From Acinetobacter qingfengensis (GTDB lineage Bacteria > Pseudomonadota > Gammaproteobacteria > Pseudomonadales > Moraxellaceae): a DNA stretch of 64,000 nt. The stretch covers positions 434,001 through 498,000 of the forward strand of contig NZ_VXKN01000001.1 of NCBI RefSeq assembly GCF_008693185.1. The letters are read 5' to 3'. Shown here one piece after another: positions 34,136 through 43,916 of this stretch (positions are counted from its first letter, which is position 1; each line of letters begins with the position of its first letter). The position numbers and the translations under genes were made by a program. The notes beneath the pieces were generated by a model, which saw nothing but the letters and a program-made list of their open reading frames with translations, made no database searches and was not told where the DNA came from.

Positions 34136-35815
34136 ATGACCGAATCTTTTGCAGCCCTCTTTGAAGAAAGTGAATTAAATCTTAACGTTGAAAAGGGTGC
34201 AGTCATCCAAGGTGTTGTAGTTAGCATCGATGACGACTGGGTAACTGTTGACACTGGCCTTAAATCTGAAGGCGTTGTTGACCGTGCCGAATTTTTAAAT
34301 GACCAGCGTGAACTAGAAGTTCAAGTTGGCGATACTGTTGACGTTGTTGTTGAAGCACTTGACAATGGTATGGGTCAAACAGTTTTATCACGTGAAAAAG
34401 CAAAACGTGCTGAAACATGGACCAAGCTTGAAAAAATCTTTGAAGATGGCGAAATCGTTACTGGTGTTATCTCTGGTAAAGTTAAAGGTGGTTTCACTGT
34501 TGACATCGGTCCAGTTCGTGCGTTCTTGCCAGGTTCATTGGTAGATACTCGTCCGATCCGTGACACAACTCACCTTGAAGGTAAAGAGTTAGAATTTAAA
34601 GTCATCAAACTTGATGCAAAACGTAATAACGTTGTTGTATCTCGTCGTGCTGTAATGGAAGCTGAATCTTCTGCTGATCGTGAAGCATTACTTGCTCAGC
34701 TTGAAGAAGGTCAAACAGTTACAGGTACAATTAAAAACCTTACTGACTACGGTGCATTTGTTGATCTTGGTGGTATTGATGGTCTTCTACATATCACAGA
34801 TATGGCTTGGAAACGTATCAAACATCCATCTGAAGTGGTTGAAGTGGGTCAAGAAGTTACTGTTAAAGTACTTAAATTTGATCGTGAACGTAACCGCGTT
34901 TCACTTGGCTTAAAACAATTAGGTCAAGATCCTTGGATGGAAATCATGAGCCGTTATCCAAAAGGCTCGATTGTTAAGGCACGTGTAACTAATCTAACAG
35001 ACTACGGTTGCTTCGCTGAAATTGCTGAAGGTGTAGAAGGTTTGGTTCACGTATCTGAAATGGATCATACTAATAAAAATATTCACCCATCTAAAGTTGT
35101 TCAGATTGGTGATGAAGTTGATGTTATGGTTCTTGAAGTGGATGAAGAACGTCGTCGTATTTCTCTTGGTATCAAACAAACTCGTGCTAACCCATGGGAA
35201 GAATTTGCGAAAAACCATGAAAAAGGCGAAAAAGTATCTGGATCAATTAAATCAATTACTGATTTCGGTATTTTCATCGGTTTACCGGGTGGTATCGATG
35301 GTTTGGTTCACTTGTCTGATATTTCTTGGAATGAAGCTGGTGAAGAAGCAATTCGTCGCTACAAAAAAGGTGATACAGTTGAAGCTGTTATCCTCTCTGT
35401 AGATGCTGAAGGTAACCGTATCAGCTTGGGTATTAAACAATTAAATAGTGATCCATTTAATGATTTCCTAGCTGCTAATGAACGTGGTGCTTTGGTTAAA
35501 GGTACAGTAACTGCTGTCGATGCTAAAGGCGCAACTGTTAAGTTAGCTGACGAAATCGAAGCACAATTGAAAGCTTCTGAAATTAACCGTGATCGTGTTG
35601 AAGATGCAACTAAATTCCTTGAAGTTGGTCAAGAAGTTGAAGCAAAAATCATCAATGTTGATCGTAAATCTCGTACAATCAACTTGTCGATCAAAGCAAA
35701 AGATGAAGCTGAAGAGAAAGAAGCTCTAAATCAGGCTCGTCAAGCTGCTGCTCAAGTATCAGAAAGTAATGGTCCAAAAACCATTGGTGATTTGATCAAA
35801 GCACAAATGAAATAA
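34136..35815 (+). CDS. rpsA: 30S ribosomal protein S1
   Basis: 559-residue ribosomal protein with six S1 RNA-binding repeats (roughly 21-87, 105-171, 192-260, 277-347, 364-434 and 451-520); the repeated signature is G-x-V-x-x-(L/I)-TDYGxFV. It binds mRNA on the 30S subunit for initiation. The coding sequence uses a more biased codon set (GAA, GGT, CGT, AAA) than its neighbours, as expected for a highly expressed gene. E. coli S1 represses its own translation; that is likely here too but not visible. A terminator separates it from ihfB. Confidence 0.97.
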   Translation: MTESFAALFEESELNLNVEKGAVIQGVVVSIDDDWVTVDTGLKSEGVVDRAEFLNDQRELEVQVGDTVDVVVEALDNGMGQTVLSREKAKRAETWTKLEKIFEDGEIVTGVISGKVKGGFTVDIGPVRAFLPGSLVDTRPIRDTTHLEGKELEFKVIKLDAKRNNVVVSRRAVMEAESSADREALLAQLEEGQTVTGTIKNLTDYGAFVDLGGIDGLLHITDMAWKRIKHPSEVVEVGQEVTVKVLKFDRERNRVSLGLKQLGQDPWMEIMSRYPKGSIVKARVTNLTDYGCFAEIAEGVEGLVHVSEMDHTNKNIHPSKVVQIGDEVDVMVLEVDEERRRISLGIKQTRANPWEEFAKNHEKGEKVSGSIKSITDFGIFIGLPGGIDGLVHLSDISWNEAGEEAIRRYKKGDTVEAVILSVDAEGNRISLGIKQLNSDPFNDFLAANERGALVKGTVTAVDAKGATVKLADEIEAQLKASEINRDRVEDATKFLEVGQEVEAKIINVDRKSRTINLSIKAKDEAEEKEALNQARQAAAQVSESNGPKTIGDLIKAQMK

Positions 35816-35874
35816 TTTGCCTTAATAATCTTTTAGTTAGGTAACTTTCTGCTAAAAGTTTATTATATTAGTGT

Positions 35875-35913
35875 AAAAGGTAGCATCAGATATCATTCTA
35901 ATGCTACCTTTTT
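35875..35913 (+). terminator. rho-independent terminator after rpsA
   Basis: AAAAGGTAGCAT (35875-35886) pairs with ATGCTACCTTTTT (35901-35913). Confidence 0.9.
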
Positions 35914-35974
35914 GTATTTAAACAGGTTATTATCTTGTTAAAGATGCAAACACAAATATAGGGGAAACACTCTC

Positions 35975-36280
35975 ATGAATACGGAAGCACTGAATAAATC
36001 CGATCTTATTTTAAGAATTTCAGAAAAAAATCCGCATTTGGCCGAACCAATTGTTGAAGAAGCTGTTAAGATTATGATAGATCACATGATTGCGGCACTT
36101 TCTGCTAACCAGCGTATTGAAATTAGAGGCTTTGGTAGTTTTGCTTTACATCATCGTCAACCACGTCTGGGGCGTAATCCTAAAACAGGTGAAAAAGTCA
36201 CTGTATCAGCAAAAGCTGTTCCACATTTTAAACCGGGTAAAGCATTACGTGATGCAGTAAACGAACAAGCCGGCAAATAA
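35975..36280 (+). CDS. ihfB: integration host factor subunit beta
   Basis: 101-residue DNA-bending protein of the HU/IHF family. [20 protein letters not shown] and PKTGEKV form the conserved beta-arm region, with the family-typical intercalating Pro between. It pairs with IhfA, encoded elsewhere, to bend DNA in promoters and recombination sites. AGGGGAAA precedes the ATG. Position after rpsA and before lapA is conserved in gammaproteobacteria. Confidence 0.95.
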   Translation: MNTEALNKSDLILRISEKNPHLAEPIVEEAVKIMIDHMIAALSANQRIEIRGFGSFALHHRQPRLGRNPKTGEKVTVSAKAVPHFKPGKALRDAVNEQAGK

Positions 36281-36300
36281 TTCTTAAAAAGGTTGTTTAT

Positions 36301-36660
36301 ATGCGTTATTTACTTATTGCCATTTTAATTGCAATATTTTCCTATGCACTGGCATTGGTATTACAAAATGGTACAGAATTACCAGTAGATTTATTATTTA
36401 CTCAAGTGCCTGCAATGCGTCTAGGCTTATTGTTGTTGCTTACATTGGTATTAGGTATTGTTATCGGTTTGCTCTTAGGTGTTCTTATATTTAAGGTAAT
36501 TCAAAAAACATGGGAAATTAAACGTTTACGTAAGGACATAGAATATTTAAGACAACAACAAATTCACACAGCAGAAGCAGCAGCGGCTCAGGCAGCATCA
36601 GTAGCTAGACATGAAAAAACTGTCTTGGATATTCACTCAGAAGATAAAAGGCCATTATAA
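36301..36660 (+). CDS. lapA: LapA (DUF1049) membrane protein
   Basis: 119-residue inner-membrane protein with two N-terminal helices (about 2-22 and 40-64) and a cytoplasmic coiled-coil tail (residues 70-110). It belongs to the LapA/YciS family, which in E. coli works with LapB in control of lipopolysaccharide synthesis. No lapB follows here; pyrF does. Start 20 bp after ihfB. Confidence 0.85.
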   Translation: MRYLLIAILIAIFSYALALVLQNGTELPVDLLFTQVPAMRLGLLLLLTLVLGIVIGLLLGVLIFKVIQKTWEIKRLRKDIEYLRQQQIHTAEAAAAQAASVARHEKTVLDIHSEDKRPL

Positions 36661-36691
36661 TAAGCTTGTTATTAGAAGTGGGAAAATTATT

Positions 36692-37375
36692 TTGAGTATC
36701 ATTGTTGCGCTAGATGTACATAATCACAATCAAGCACTGGCTTTAGCTGATCAGTTAGATCCTAAACTTTGCCGATTAAAAGTTGGAAAGGAATTATTTA
36801 CCTTAGTTGGACCACAAATTTTACAATCATTGCATGATCGTGGATTTGATATTTTTCTTGATCTAAAATTTCATGACATTCCAAACACAACAGCTCAAGC
36901 CGTTTTGGCAGCAGCAGATTTGGGTGTTTGGATGGTAAATGTGCATGCCATGGGTGGTCGAAAAATGATGGAAACCTGTGTAGAACGTTTGCAAAAACAT
37001 CAACATAAAACACAATTAATTGCTGTAACGGTTTTAACATCTATAGCACGAGAAGACTTAATTGAATTGGGTTTGGATGTTGAACCTAAAGATCAGGTAT
37101 TAAAACTAGCTAAATTAACACAAGATTGTGGATTGGATGGAGTAGTATGTTCTGCACAAGAAGCACCATTATTGCGCCAAATAACTTTGCCTAGATTTCA
37201 ATTGGTTACACCAGGAATTCGTCCATTAGGAAGTAATTCTGATGATCAAAAACGTATTGTTACACCTCAACAAGCGATTCAGGATGGAGCCACACATCTT
37301 GTGATTGGACGTCCAATTACAAAATCTGATGACCCAAGTCATACATTACAAGAGATCTATAATAGTATCCACTAA
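36692..37375 (+). CDS. pyrF: orotidine 5'-phosphate decarboxylase
   Basis: 227-residue TIM-barrel enzyme making UMP from OMP, the last step of de novo pyrimidine synthesis. The catalytic triad lies in [12 protein letters not shown] (D57, K59, D62); LVTPGIRP and LVIGRPIT close the active site. The family N-terminus M-SIIVALD is obtained from the TTG at 36692; a longer frame opening at 36611 would overlap lapA by 50 bp and adds no conserved sequence. Follows lapA by 31 bp, so likely co-transcribed. Confidence 0.92.
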   Translation: MSIIVALDVHNHNQALALADQLDPKLCRLKVGKELFTLVGPQILQSLHDRGFDIFLDLKFHDIPNTTAQAVLAAADLGVWMVNVHAMGGRKMMETCVERLQKHQHKTQLIAVTVLTSIAREDLIELGLDVEPKDQVLKLAKLTQDCGLDGVVCSAQEAPLLRQITLPRFQLVTPGIRPLGSNSDDQKRIVTPQQAIQDGATHLVIGRPITKSDDPSHTLQEIYNSIH

Positions 37376-37378
37376 AAA

Positions 37379-37409
37379 ATTGGATGACACGATATTTCTG
37401 TCATCCAAT
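37379..37409 (+). terminator. hairpin after pyrF
   Basis: ATTGGATGACA (37379-37389) pairs with TGTCATCCAAT (37399-37409). No T run follows, so termination efficiency is uncertain. Confidence 0.5.
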
Positions 37410-37851
37410 CAATTACGAAAAAACCTCTAATTGGAGGTATTGATATTTGGTATACAAATTATCATTTATTTTATTATTTCAGTAGTTTAATAATTATTTT
37501 AAATTATATCTTTTAATGAAAATAATTATTAAACAGTGTAATTTATTGCTTAAGTAGCATATCTTTTGTTGTAGAAATAGTTTACTGAAGATATATAAAT
37601 ATATCTCTTTTCAACGTTAGTATAATAATTAAATGAAGCTTCAAAGTGTAGTATTAAAAAAAATCAAACATTAGTTTAATATCACTAAAGTATATAAAAA
37701 TATTCTAAAGCATAAAATTTTCATTGAATATGAAATGTCTCTAATTAATTTTGGTTATTTATAGTCTTAAAGTTTTTAGTATAAAATTAACTTCAAATGA
37801 AGTAGAATTAAATGATTACTAAATATCATTGTTGTAATACTAAAAGAACTC
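37410..37851. other. AT-rich intergenic region
   Basis: About 440 bp between convergent pyrF and a nitroreductase gene. Besides a small CCTC-TAATT-GGAGG hairpin (37424-37437) I see no gene, no promoter pair I trust and no repeat. Confidence 0.4.
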
Positions 37852-37890
37852 AAAAAGTGATTTTTGCATATTATACAAAAATCACTTTTT
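37852..37890. terminator. bidirectional terminator
   Basis: Perfect 15-bp arms AAAAAGTGATTTTTG (37852-37866) and CAAAAATCACTTTTT (37876-37890), usable on both strands; it ends the nitroreductase gene on the minus strand. Confidence 0.85.
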
Positions 37891-37918
37891 ATTATTAAGA
37901 ATTATCTTTTTAAATATA

Positions 37919-38512
37919 TTAAGCAAAGGTTTTAAAGCGAATTGTATCATCAATGAATGTTTTTTCGCCTGCTGGCGCTTCAATTGAACCTAATACTAAT
38001 TGTGCTCGTAGTTTCCATGTAGCTGGGATTTCAAAAGTCTGAGCAACTTCTGCATCAATAATTGGGTTGTAATGCTGTAATGAGGCGCCTACATGAATTT
38101 CTGATAATGCTGTCCATACTGCAAGTTGAGCCATTGCTGTTGAATGCTCTGACCATATTGGAAAATTTTCTGCATAAGCAGGAAATTGTTCTTGCAATCC
38201 TGTAATTACAGATTGATCTTCATAAAATAATACTGTGGCAAAACCAGCAGAAAAGCTATTGATTTTATTATCAGTTGAAGCAAATGCTTCGGGTGGAACA
38301 AGTTTACGCAACGTTTCACGTACAATTTCCCAGAAATTTGTATGGGATTCACCAAATAAAGTAACAGCACGAGAAGATTGGGAGTTGAATGATGATGGTG
38401 CATATTTAATTGCAGTATGAATTAATTCATTTAACTGTTCTGGTGATTGTTGAACATTTTTACCAATTGCGTAAATGGTACGACGCTGTTTAAGTTGATC
38501 GATAAATGACAT
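37919..38512 (-). CDS. nitroreductase family protein
   Basis: 197-residue FMN-dependent oxidoreductase of the nitroreductase superfamily. The N-terminal RRTIYAIG and APSSFNSQSSRAV segments carry the FMN-contacting residues; VGASLQHYNP in the C-terminal half is conserved. The group resembles the HBN1-type and YdgI/NfnB-like small nitroreductases; the physiological substrate is unknown. GAGGAAATA precedes the ATG. A LysR gene lies directly upstream on the same strand and may regulate it. Confidence 0.85.
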   Translation of the reverse strand: MSFIDQLKQRRTIYAIGKNVQQSPEQLNELIHTAIKYAPSSFNSQSSRAVTLFGESHTNFWEIVRETLRKLVPPEAFASTDNKINSFSAGFATVLFYEDQSVITGLQEQFPAYAENFPIWSEHSTAMAQLAVWTALSEIHVGASLQHYNPIIDAEVAQTFEIPATWKLRAQLVLGSIEAPAGEKTFIDDTIRFKTFA

Positions 38513-38675
38513 ATTATTTCCTCAATTTACATTCTTTTGTAAAGGCTTGTAGATGTAGTATAGATAAAAACTTGTTTCGGCATAGTGTCAGTTTTAAGAT
38601 AATTTGTTGCATAATTGGAACAATCATCAATAGTATGAGATTTTAGTCATTATTAATAAAATAAAAATTTTGAAG

Positions 38676-39587
38676 TTAGATTGGATCATGAGATTCTGTA
38701 AATTCCTCTACTAAAAAATCAATAAAAACCTTCACTGCGGGAAGAATGCCTTGCCGACTTGGATAAACCATGTGAAAAATACCACGAGGCGCATGCCATT
38801 CAGGTAAAACGGTAATAAGTTCGCCCGATTGAATTGAATCCCCAATAATGGTGTCTGGTAATAATACAATACCGCAATTTTGCTTCGCTAATTGATGAAG
38901 CATCATCAAATTTAATCCAACAACATGTGGTTCAATTTTAAATTTTTGAGAGTGCCCCATAGGAGATATTAGCTCTAAGTCATGCTGAAGAGTATGCTCA
39001 GTCATGCTTAACATTCTGTGTTTAGCCAATTCATCGGGATGTTCCGGTGTGCCGTATTGATTTAGATAGGCTTGGCTTGCACATAAATGTTGTTCTACTT
39101 TTGCAAATCGACGAACAATCAATCCAGTATCATTATCCAGTTGACTACGCACTCTTAATGCAACATCAATTCCTTCATTAATCACATCGTAGCGTCGATT
39201 ACTTACTAATAATTGGATATTAATTTCTGGATACATTTGTAAAAATTTAGGTAAAACTTTTGCTAATTGTTTTTGTGCAATATCTGTAGGTGTACTAACT
39301 TTAACGGTTCCTCGAGGACTTTCGCTGAGTTTATTGACGATCTCTTGTGCTGTTTGTGCAGCATTCAGCATAATTTTAGCTTGATCATATATTTTTAAAC
39401 CCATATCGGTCACAGAAAATTGCCGAGAATTACGATGGATTAAACGTACTCCTAAATATTGCTCTAAGTTATAAATTCTACGGCTAAGTTTAGATTTTGG
39501 AATTTCGGTAGCACGTTCAGCAGCGCTAAATCCACCGTATTCAACAACAATTGCAAAACAATAAAAGTCATCAAAATGAGAAATCAT
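38676..39587 (-). CDS. LysR family transcriptional regulator
   Basis: 303-residue LysR protein: helix-turn-helix at about 1-60 (GGFSAAERATEIPKSKLSRRIYNLEQ; typical of the CrgA/DsdC-like branch) and effector domain with GTVKVSTPTDIAQ and CGIVLLPDTII. Regulators of this branch often control redox enzymes and the neighbouring gene is a nitroreductase on the same strand, so that is a plausible target. The ribosome site is weak. The tRNA-Glu gene lies upstream. Confidence 0.85.
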   Translation of the reverse strand: MISHFDDFYCFAIVVEYGGFSAAERATEIPKSKLSRRIYNLEQYLGVRLIHRNSRQFSVTDMGLKIYDQAKIMLNAAQTAQEIVNKLSESPRGTVKVSTPTDIAQKQLAKVLPKFLQMYPEINIQLLVSNRRYDVINEGIDVALRVRSQLDNDTGLIVRRFAKVEQHLCASQAYLNQYGTPEHPDELAKHRMLSMTEHTLQHDLELISPMGHSQKFKIEPHVVGLNLMMLHQLAKQNCGIVLLPDTIIGDSIQSGELITVLPEWHAPRGIFHMVYPSRQGILPAVKVFIDFLVEEFTESHDPI

Positions 39588-39683
39588 TAGTAAGAGATAT
39601 ATAGTGAGTGATAATCTTTTATTTTACGAGGATATTTATAAAAAAATACAGTAATTTTGTAGATGTGTTTCAAGCATAAAAAA

Positions 39684-39759
39684 TGGCGTCCCTACGGGGA
39701 TTCGAACCCCGGTTACCGCCGTGAAAGGGCGATGTCCTAGGCCTCTAGACGATAGGGAC
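39684..39759 (-). tRNA. tRNA-Glu (anticodon UUC)
   Basis: 76-nt tRNA including an encoded 3' CCA. The minus-strand sequence begins GTCCCTATCGTCTAGAGG and ends with T-loop GGTTCGAATCC and acceptor GGGACGCCA. The anticodon loop is CTTTCAC with anticodon TTC at 39725-39723. Acceptor (GTCCCTA/TAGGGAC) and other stems pair. A single gene, not in an array. Confidence 0.97.
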
Positions 39760-39937
39760 GTTATGAGGTGTGTGAATTATATAGATGAAATTATATTTAG
39801 TCAAGAGAAAGATTAAATTTTATGTATTAATTAATGATTAATATCTTTACAAAAAAATCATGCATTTTTTTCAAAAAAATAAGTATCAATATCCTTCATA
39901 GCATGCTAAGCTCATAATCGTAGTTTTTACTTGATTA

Positions 39938-40125
39938 TTGATGCAAAATAGTTAGCAAAGATAATGAACAAAATTACAGATGGATGTGGTAGGTTGATGT
40001 TGAAAGTTTATCAGAATGACAACGATGAATAACAATGCAAAGCTGTTTTTGTTTCGTGTTTCTCTGCTGTTGGCAACGCCTGTGCGTCCTTTCTTTTTTA
40101 TTTAAAAAATCGATGAGGAATAGTT
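39938..40125 (+). promoter_or_regulatory. promoter and long 5' UTR of the cold-shock gene
   Basis: A promoter-like pair TTGATG (39938-39943), 16 bp, GATAAT (39960-39965) would start transcription near 39972, leaving a 5' UTR of about 150 nt before the ATG. Long structured leaders are a feature of cspA-type cold-shock mRNAs. GAGGAATAG lies just before the start codon. Positions 39760-39937 show nothing definite. Confidence 0.45.
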
Positions 40126-40338
40126 ATGTCAGCACGTGAGCAAGGTGTTGTAAAGTGGTTTAACGATACTAAAGGTTTCGGATTTATCCAACGTAGTAAT
40201 GGCGAAGATGTATTTGTACATTTTCGTGCAATTCAAGCCGATGGCCACCGTTCTTTACGTGACGGTCAACGTGTAGAATTCACAGTTGCACAAGGTCAAA
40301 AAGGTTTACAAGCGGAAGAAGTTCGCTCTGTAGAATAA
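40126..40338 (+). CDS. CspA family cold-shock protein
   Basis: 70-residue single cold-shock domain with RNP1 KGFGFI (16-21) and RNP2 VFVHF (29-33); it binds single-stranded RNA and DNA as an RNA chaperone. N-terminal [12 protein letters not shown] is canonical. It has a strong terminator and probably a long 5' UTR. Whether it is truly cold-induced cannot be told from sequence. Confidence 0.95.
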   Translation: MSAREQGVVKWFNDTKGFGFIQRSNGEDVFVHFRAIQADGHRSLRDGQRVEFTVAQGQKGLQAEEVRSVE

Positions 40339-40351
40339 GACCTATTTTTTA

Positions 40352-40387
40352 AAAAAACGCCTCAATGCATTTATTGGGGCGTTTTTT
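40352..40387 (+). terminator. rho-independent terminator after the cold-shock gene
   Basis: AAAAAACGCCTCAAT pairs with ATTGGGGCGTTTTTT across the loop GCATTT; ends in six T. Confidence 0.9.
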
Positions 40388-40436
40388 ATGTTTATACTAT
40401 GTACGCAAAATTTTGACATATTAAAGATTGGATATT

Positions 40437-41588
40437 ATGGTGAGTGAATTTGACGTATTGCATTTGCATCCACAATTAAAACAGGCCATTGATCATTTAG
40501 GCTACACGCAAATGACGCCAATTCAGCAAAAAGTGTTGAAATTTACTTTAGCAGGACATGACTCCATTGGACGTGCACAAACTGGAACGGGAAAAACGGC
40601 TGCTTTTTTAATTAGTGTTATTAATGATTTATTAAATAATCCAATCAAGGAAACACGTTACCGAGGCGAAGCCCGTGCGTTGATTCTGGCACCTACACGT
40701 GAATTGGCGTTACAGATAGAAAGTGACGCACGCCATTTAACACAGTTTAGTTCGTTACATGTCGTAACTTTACTGGGAGGTGTGGATTTTGACATACAAA
40801 AAAGACAACTTGCAGAAAATTTTGTTGATATTGTGGTTGCTACACCTGGGCGTTTGATTGACTTTATTGAACAGCATGAAATTTGGCTGGATCGTTTAGA
40901 TTTTTTAGTCATTGATGAAGCTGATCGTATGCTAGATATGGGATTTATCCCTTCTGTGAAGCGTATTGTCAGATATTCTCCTCCTAAAGAAGCTCGACAA
41001 ACCTTATTATTTTCAGCAACTTTTAATATTGATGTACTTAATCTCGCACATCAATGGCTATATGAACCAATTACTGTCGAGATTGAACCTGAAAAGAAAA
41101 CCAATGCTGATGTTGAACAACGGGTGTATATGGTTTCCAATCGTGATAAATATCGTTTACTAGAAGATATTCTAAAACAAGAACCTATTGAAAAAGTGAT
41201 GATTTTTGCTAATCGGCGTGATCAGGTACGTAAATTGTATGATCGTCTAAAATCTGATGACTATAAAGTCGGAATTTTATCAGGTGAGATTGCGCAGGAT
41301 AAACGTATTAAGATGCTGGATCAATTTAAAAAAGGTAAAATTAGAATCATGATCGCCACAGATGTTGCAGGTCGAGGGATTCATGTTGATGGTGTATCGC
41401 ATGTGATTAATTTTACTTTGCCAGAACACTCTGATGATTACGTGCATCGTATTGGGCGTACAGGTCGGGCAGGGGCACAAGGTGTGAGTATTAGCTTTTT
41501 ATCGGAAGATGATGCATTTAATTTACCAAATATCGAAAAAGCAATTGGGCAAAAATTACCACTAACAAGAATTGAGGGTTATTGCTAA
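40437..41588 (+). CDS. rhlB: DEAD-box RNA helicase, RhlB-like
   Basis: 383-residue ATP-dependent RNA helicase with the usual motifs: Q motif MTPIQQK (26-32), motif I AQTGTGKT (47-54), motif Ia PTRELA, motif II DEAD (160-163), SAT (LLFSATF), and C-terminal HRIGRTGRAG. It is most like RhlB, a degradosome helicase, but is shorter at the C-terminus than E. coli RhlB (421) and lacks a basic tail. The ATG at 40437 is chosen; an in-frame TTG at 40428 and GTG at 40440 are alternatives. A hairpin covers the stop codon. Confidence 0.8.
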   Translation: MVSEFDVLHLHPQLKQAIDHLGYTQMTPIQQKVLKFTLAGHDSIGRAQTGTGKTAAFLISVINDLLNNPIKETRYRGEARALILAPTRELALQIESDARHLTQFSSLHVVTLLGGVDFDIQKRQLAENFVDIVVATPGRLIDFIEQHEIWLDRLDFLVIDEADRMLDMGFIPSVKRIVRYSPPKEARQTLLFSATFNIDVLNLAHQWLYEPITVEIEPEKKTNADVEQRVYMVSNRDKYRLLEDILKQEPIEKVMIFANRRDQVRKLYDRLKSDDYKVGILSGEIAQDKRIKMLDQFKKGKIRIMIATDVAGRGIHVDGVSHVINFTLPEHSDDYVHRIGRTGRAGAQGVSISFLSEDDAFNLPNIEKAIGQKLPLTRIEGYC

Positions 41589-41595
41589 CCCTCAA
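41572..41595. terminator. hairpin over the rhlB stop codon
   Basis: TTGAGGGTTA (41572-41581), loop TTGC, TAACCCTCAA (41586-41595). The rhlB stop TAA (41586-41588) is inside the 3' arm. It lies between two convergent genes and may terminate both. Confidence 0.55.
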
Positions 41596-41600
41596 AAATC

Positions 41601-41981
41601 TTATGATTTACAGTAAAAATCCATAGTAACATTGTAATCGGTATCTTTACTGACATTTATATCACGACCAATTACGGCACCTGCAATGGTGCCGGCCTGG
41701 TTGATCAGTTTTCCAGTTTCTTCGCTCAATGTACCATTATATTTTGTCGCTGTATTGATAACAACTGGCGTCATACTACGTTTGCAGGTTTGTTGTGCTG
41801 CTTTAACTGCATTATTTTGTGCTGTAAGCTGATCTTTACCAATACCTGTCACCTGAAATTGATTATTTTCTTTTTGAATAGCAAGTGTAGAGGTCTGTTG
41901 GCTGACACAGGCAGTTAGTGTTATTGCACTTAGTATTATTGCAATTGTGATTTTTAATTTTATTACGAATGAAGTTGTCAT
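41601..41981 (-). CDS. small lipoprotein of unknown function
   Basis: 126-residue protein with a signal sequence and lipobox LTAC; the lipidated Cys is followed by VSQQTST. The mature part is Gln/Thr/Asn-rich with no catalytic motif and a few hydrophobic positions (INQAGTIAGAVIGRDI). A longer frame extends 15 residues upstream, but AGGAAA before the ATG at 41981 decides the start. Function unknown; family annotations in Acinetobacter are 'hypothetical lipoprotein'. Confidence 0.75.
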   Translation of the reverse strand: MTTSFVIKLKITIAIILSAITLTACVSQQTSTLAIQKENNQFQVTGIGKDQLTAQNNAVKAAQQTCKRSMTPVVINTATKYNGTLSEETGKLINQAGTIAGAVIGRDINVSKDTDYNVTMDFYCKS

Positions 41982-42181
41982 GGTGCTTTCCTGATAAAAA
42001 GAAATTTCGTCATAAATATTATGCAATTCGATAATAAAAAACTGTTTTACTCTGTAACCTTTGCCAAATGATCAGTTTTATTTATGCATTTTAATAATTT
42101 GAAAAAAGTGCTTAGCATAGGATTGTTGCTTTGGCTATGGTACATTGTATATAGATTTTTCGACAGAATGAGAGTTTGCAA

Positions 42182-42742
42182 ATGCTGACTGAATCGGTTT
42201 TACAATTAATTAATGATCGCCAATCTATTGGACATTTAGTGGAACCAGCACCATCTCAGCAACAGATACAGCAAGCAATAGGTGCAGCTTTAGCAGCACC
42301 TGATCATCGTCGATTACATCCATGGCAGTTTATTCAAATTGACCATGATCGGCGAGTTGCTTTTGGAGAACTTATTGCACAGTGTCTTGCCAAAGAGGGT
42401 GAAATAGATCCGATACAATTAGAACGTGTTAAACATCATCCTTTGCGAGCACCATTGTTATTAATATGTGTGATGAAATATCAAGCACATGCTAAAGTGC
42501 CGAAATTTGAACAACTTTTAAGTTGTGGCGCTGCTATTGAAAATTTATTATTGGTTTTACAGGCGCAAGGCTTTGCAAGCATTTGGCGTACAGGTGATAT
42601 TGCTGAAAATTCATATTTTAGACAAGCAATGGGTTGCGATGAACATGACGTGATTACCGGTATTGTTTACATTGGCACAGCATTTAAAGATATTCCGGCA
42701 AGAGAGCCATTGAAAGTTGAAGATTTTTTATCACATTGGTAA
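42182..42742 (+). CDS. YdjA-type nitroreductase
   Basis: 186-residue FMN-dependent oxidoreductase from the ATG at 42182, after GAGAG; an upstream TTG is in frame. APDHRRLHPWQF (FMN-binding) and SIWRTGDIAENSYFRQAMG with VYIGTAF at the C-terminus match the YdjA nitroreductase group, which lacks the long helix of NfsB. Substrate unknown. Distinct from the nitroreductase at 38 kb. Confidence 0.85.
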   Translation: MLTESVLQLINDRQSIGHLVEPAPSQQQIQQAIGAALAAPDHRRLHPWQFIQIDHDRRVAFGELIAQCLAKEGEIDPIQLERVKHHPLRAPLLLICVMKYQAHAKVPKFEQLLSCGAAIENLLLVLQAQGFASIWRTGDIAENSYFRQAMGCDEHDVITGIVYIGTAFKDIPAREPLKVEDFLSHW

Positions 42743-42790
42743 TGTGTGAATTTAGCTAATTTTATTATATATTGCATTTAAGGACTATCC

Positions 42791-43876
42791 GTGTCACAGA
42801 CCACAAGTTTTACTGAGATTGCAGAACAAAACAAAGTCAATGCAGCAGACAGACCTCAACTTCGCGTAACAATTTTGGGTGGTGGAAGTTTTGGTACCGC
42901 AATGGCAAATCTTTCAACGCGTAATGGTTGCAATACCATTATGTGGATTCGCGATCAGGCTACAGCGAAACAAATTCAAACTTCAAGAATAAACGAACGC
43001 TATTTACCAGATTTTAAACTTGAAGATCAGCTTTTAATTACTTCTGATTTGGATTTTGCAGTAAAGGATCGAGATATTATTCTGGTTGCTATTCCAAGTC
43101 ATGCTTTTCGCAGTGTTATTCAAAAAATTGCACCAATGATTAGTGGTCAGGCGGTAATTTCTTTAACAAAGGGTATTGAAAAAGATAGCTTTTGCTTTAT
43201 GAGTGAAATTATTCGTGAAGAGTTACCAGAAGTTCCGTATGGTGTCCTTTCAGGTCCTAATCTAGCTAAAGAAATTATTGAAGGCATGCCAGCAGGTACA
43301 GTCATTGCAAGCCATTCAGAACAAGTACGCTTAGCAGTGCAGCAGGCATTACATAGCGCTTTATTTCGTGTGTTTGCCAGTGATGATGTGCATGGTGTGG
43401 AATTGGGCGGCGCTTTAAAAAATATTTATGCGATTGCGATGGGAATGGCTGCGGCATTTAATGTAGGGGAAAATGGTCGTAGTATGCTAATCACTCGAGC
43501 ATTGGCGGAGATGAGTCGTTTTGCTGTGAAGCAAGGAGCAAATCCTTTGACTTTCTTGGGTTTATCTGGTGTAGGGGACTTATTTGCGACTTGTAATAGT
43601 CCATTAAGTCGTAATTATCGTGTTGGATATTCATTAGGATTGGGAAAAACACTTGATGAGGCCGTAGCAGAATTAGGACAAACAGCAGAAGGAATTAACA
43701 CCATTCTTCAAGTGCGCCATAAAGCAGCACAATTAGATGTATATATGCCAATTACCAATGCTTTATACGAAGTCATTTTTGAACATGCACCACCATTAAA
43801 TATAGCCTTGTCATTAATGAAAAATGGCCATAGAAGTGATGTAGAATTTGTTTTACCACATCAAGAAATGTCATAA
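42791..43876 (+). CDS. gpsA: glycerol-3-phosphate dehydrogenase [NAD(P)+]
   Basis: 361-residue enzyme reducing dihydroxyacetone phosphate to sn-glycerol 3-phosphate for phospholipid synthesis. GGGSFGTA (30-37) is the nucleotide-binding loop, and LGGALKNIYAIAMGM contains the catalytic Lys. A GTG start follows AAGGA. It is about 20 residues longer than E. coli GpsA because of an N-terminal extension. sixA follows 40 bp downstream, an arrangement common in Acinetobacter. Confidence 0.95.
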   Translation: MSQTTSFTEIAEQNKVNAADRPQLRVTILGGGSFGTAMANLSTRNGCNTIMWIRDQATAKQIQTSRINERYLPDFKLEDQLLITSDLDFAVKDRDIILVAIPSHAFRSVIQKIAPMISGQAVISLTKGIEKDSFCFMSEIIREELPEVPYGVLSGPNLAKEIIEGMPAGTVIASHSEQVRLAVQQALHSALFRVFASDDVHGVELGGALKNIYAIAMGMAAAFNVGENGRSMLITRALAEMSRFAVKQGANPLTFLGLSGVGDLFATCNSPLSRNYRVGYSLGLGKTLDEAVAELGQTAEGINTILQVRHKAAQLDVYMPITNALYEVIFEHAPPLNIALSLMKNGHRSDVEFVLPHQEMS

Positions 43877-43916
43877 TTTTTTGCTAATCTTGGGGAAAAG
43901 ACTGGATTTTTAAGCT

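Noticed and set aside
34326-35402. Several long frames within rpsA in other frames.
   Set aside because: rpsA uses few codons heavily, so alternative frames stay open by chance; they lack ribosome sites and family resemblance.
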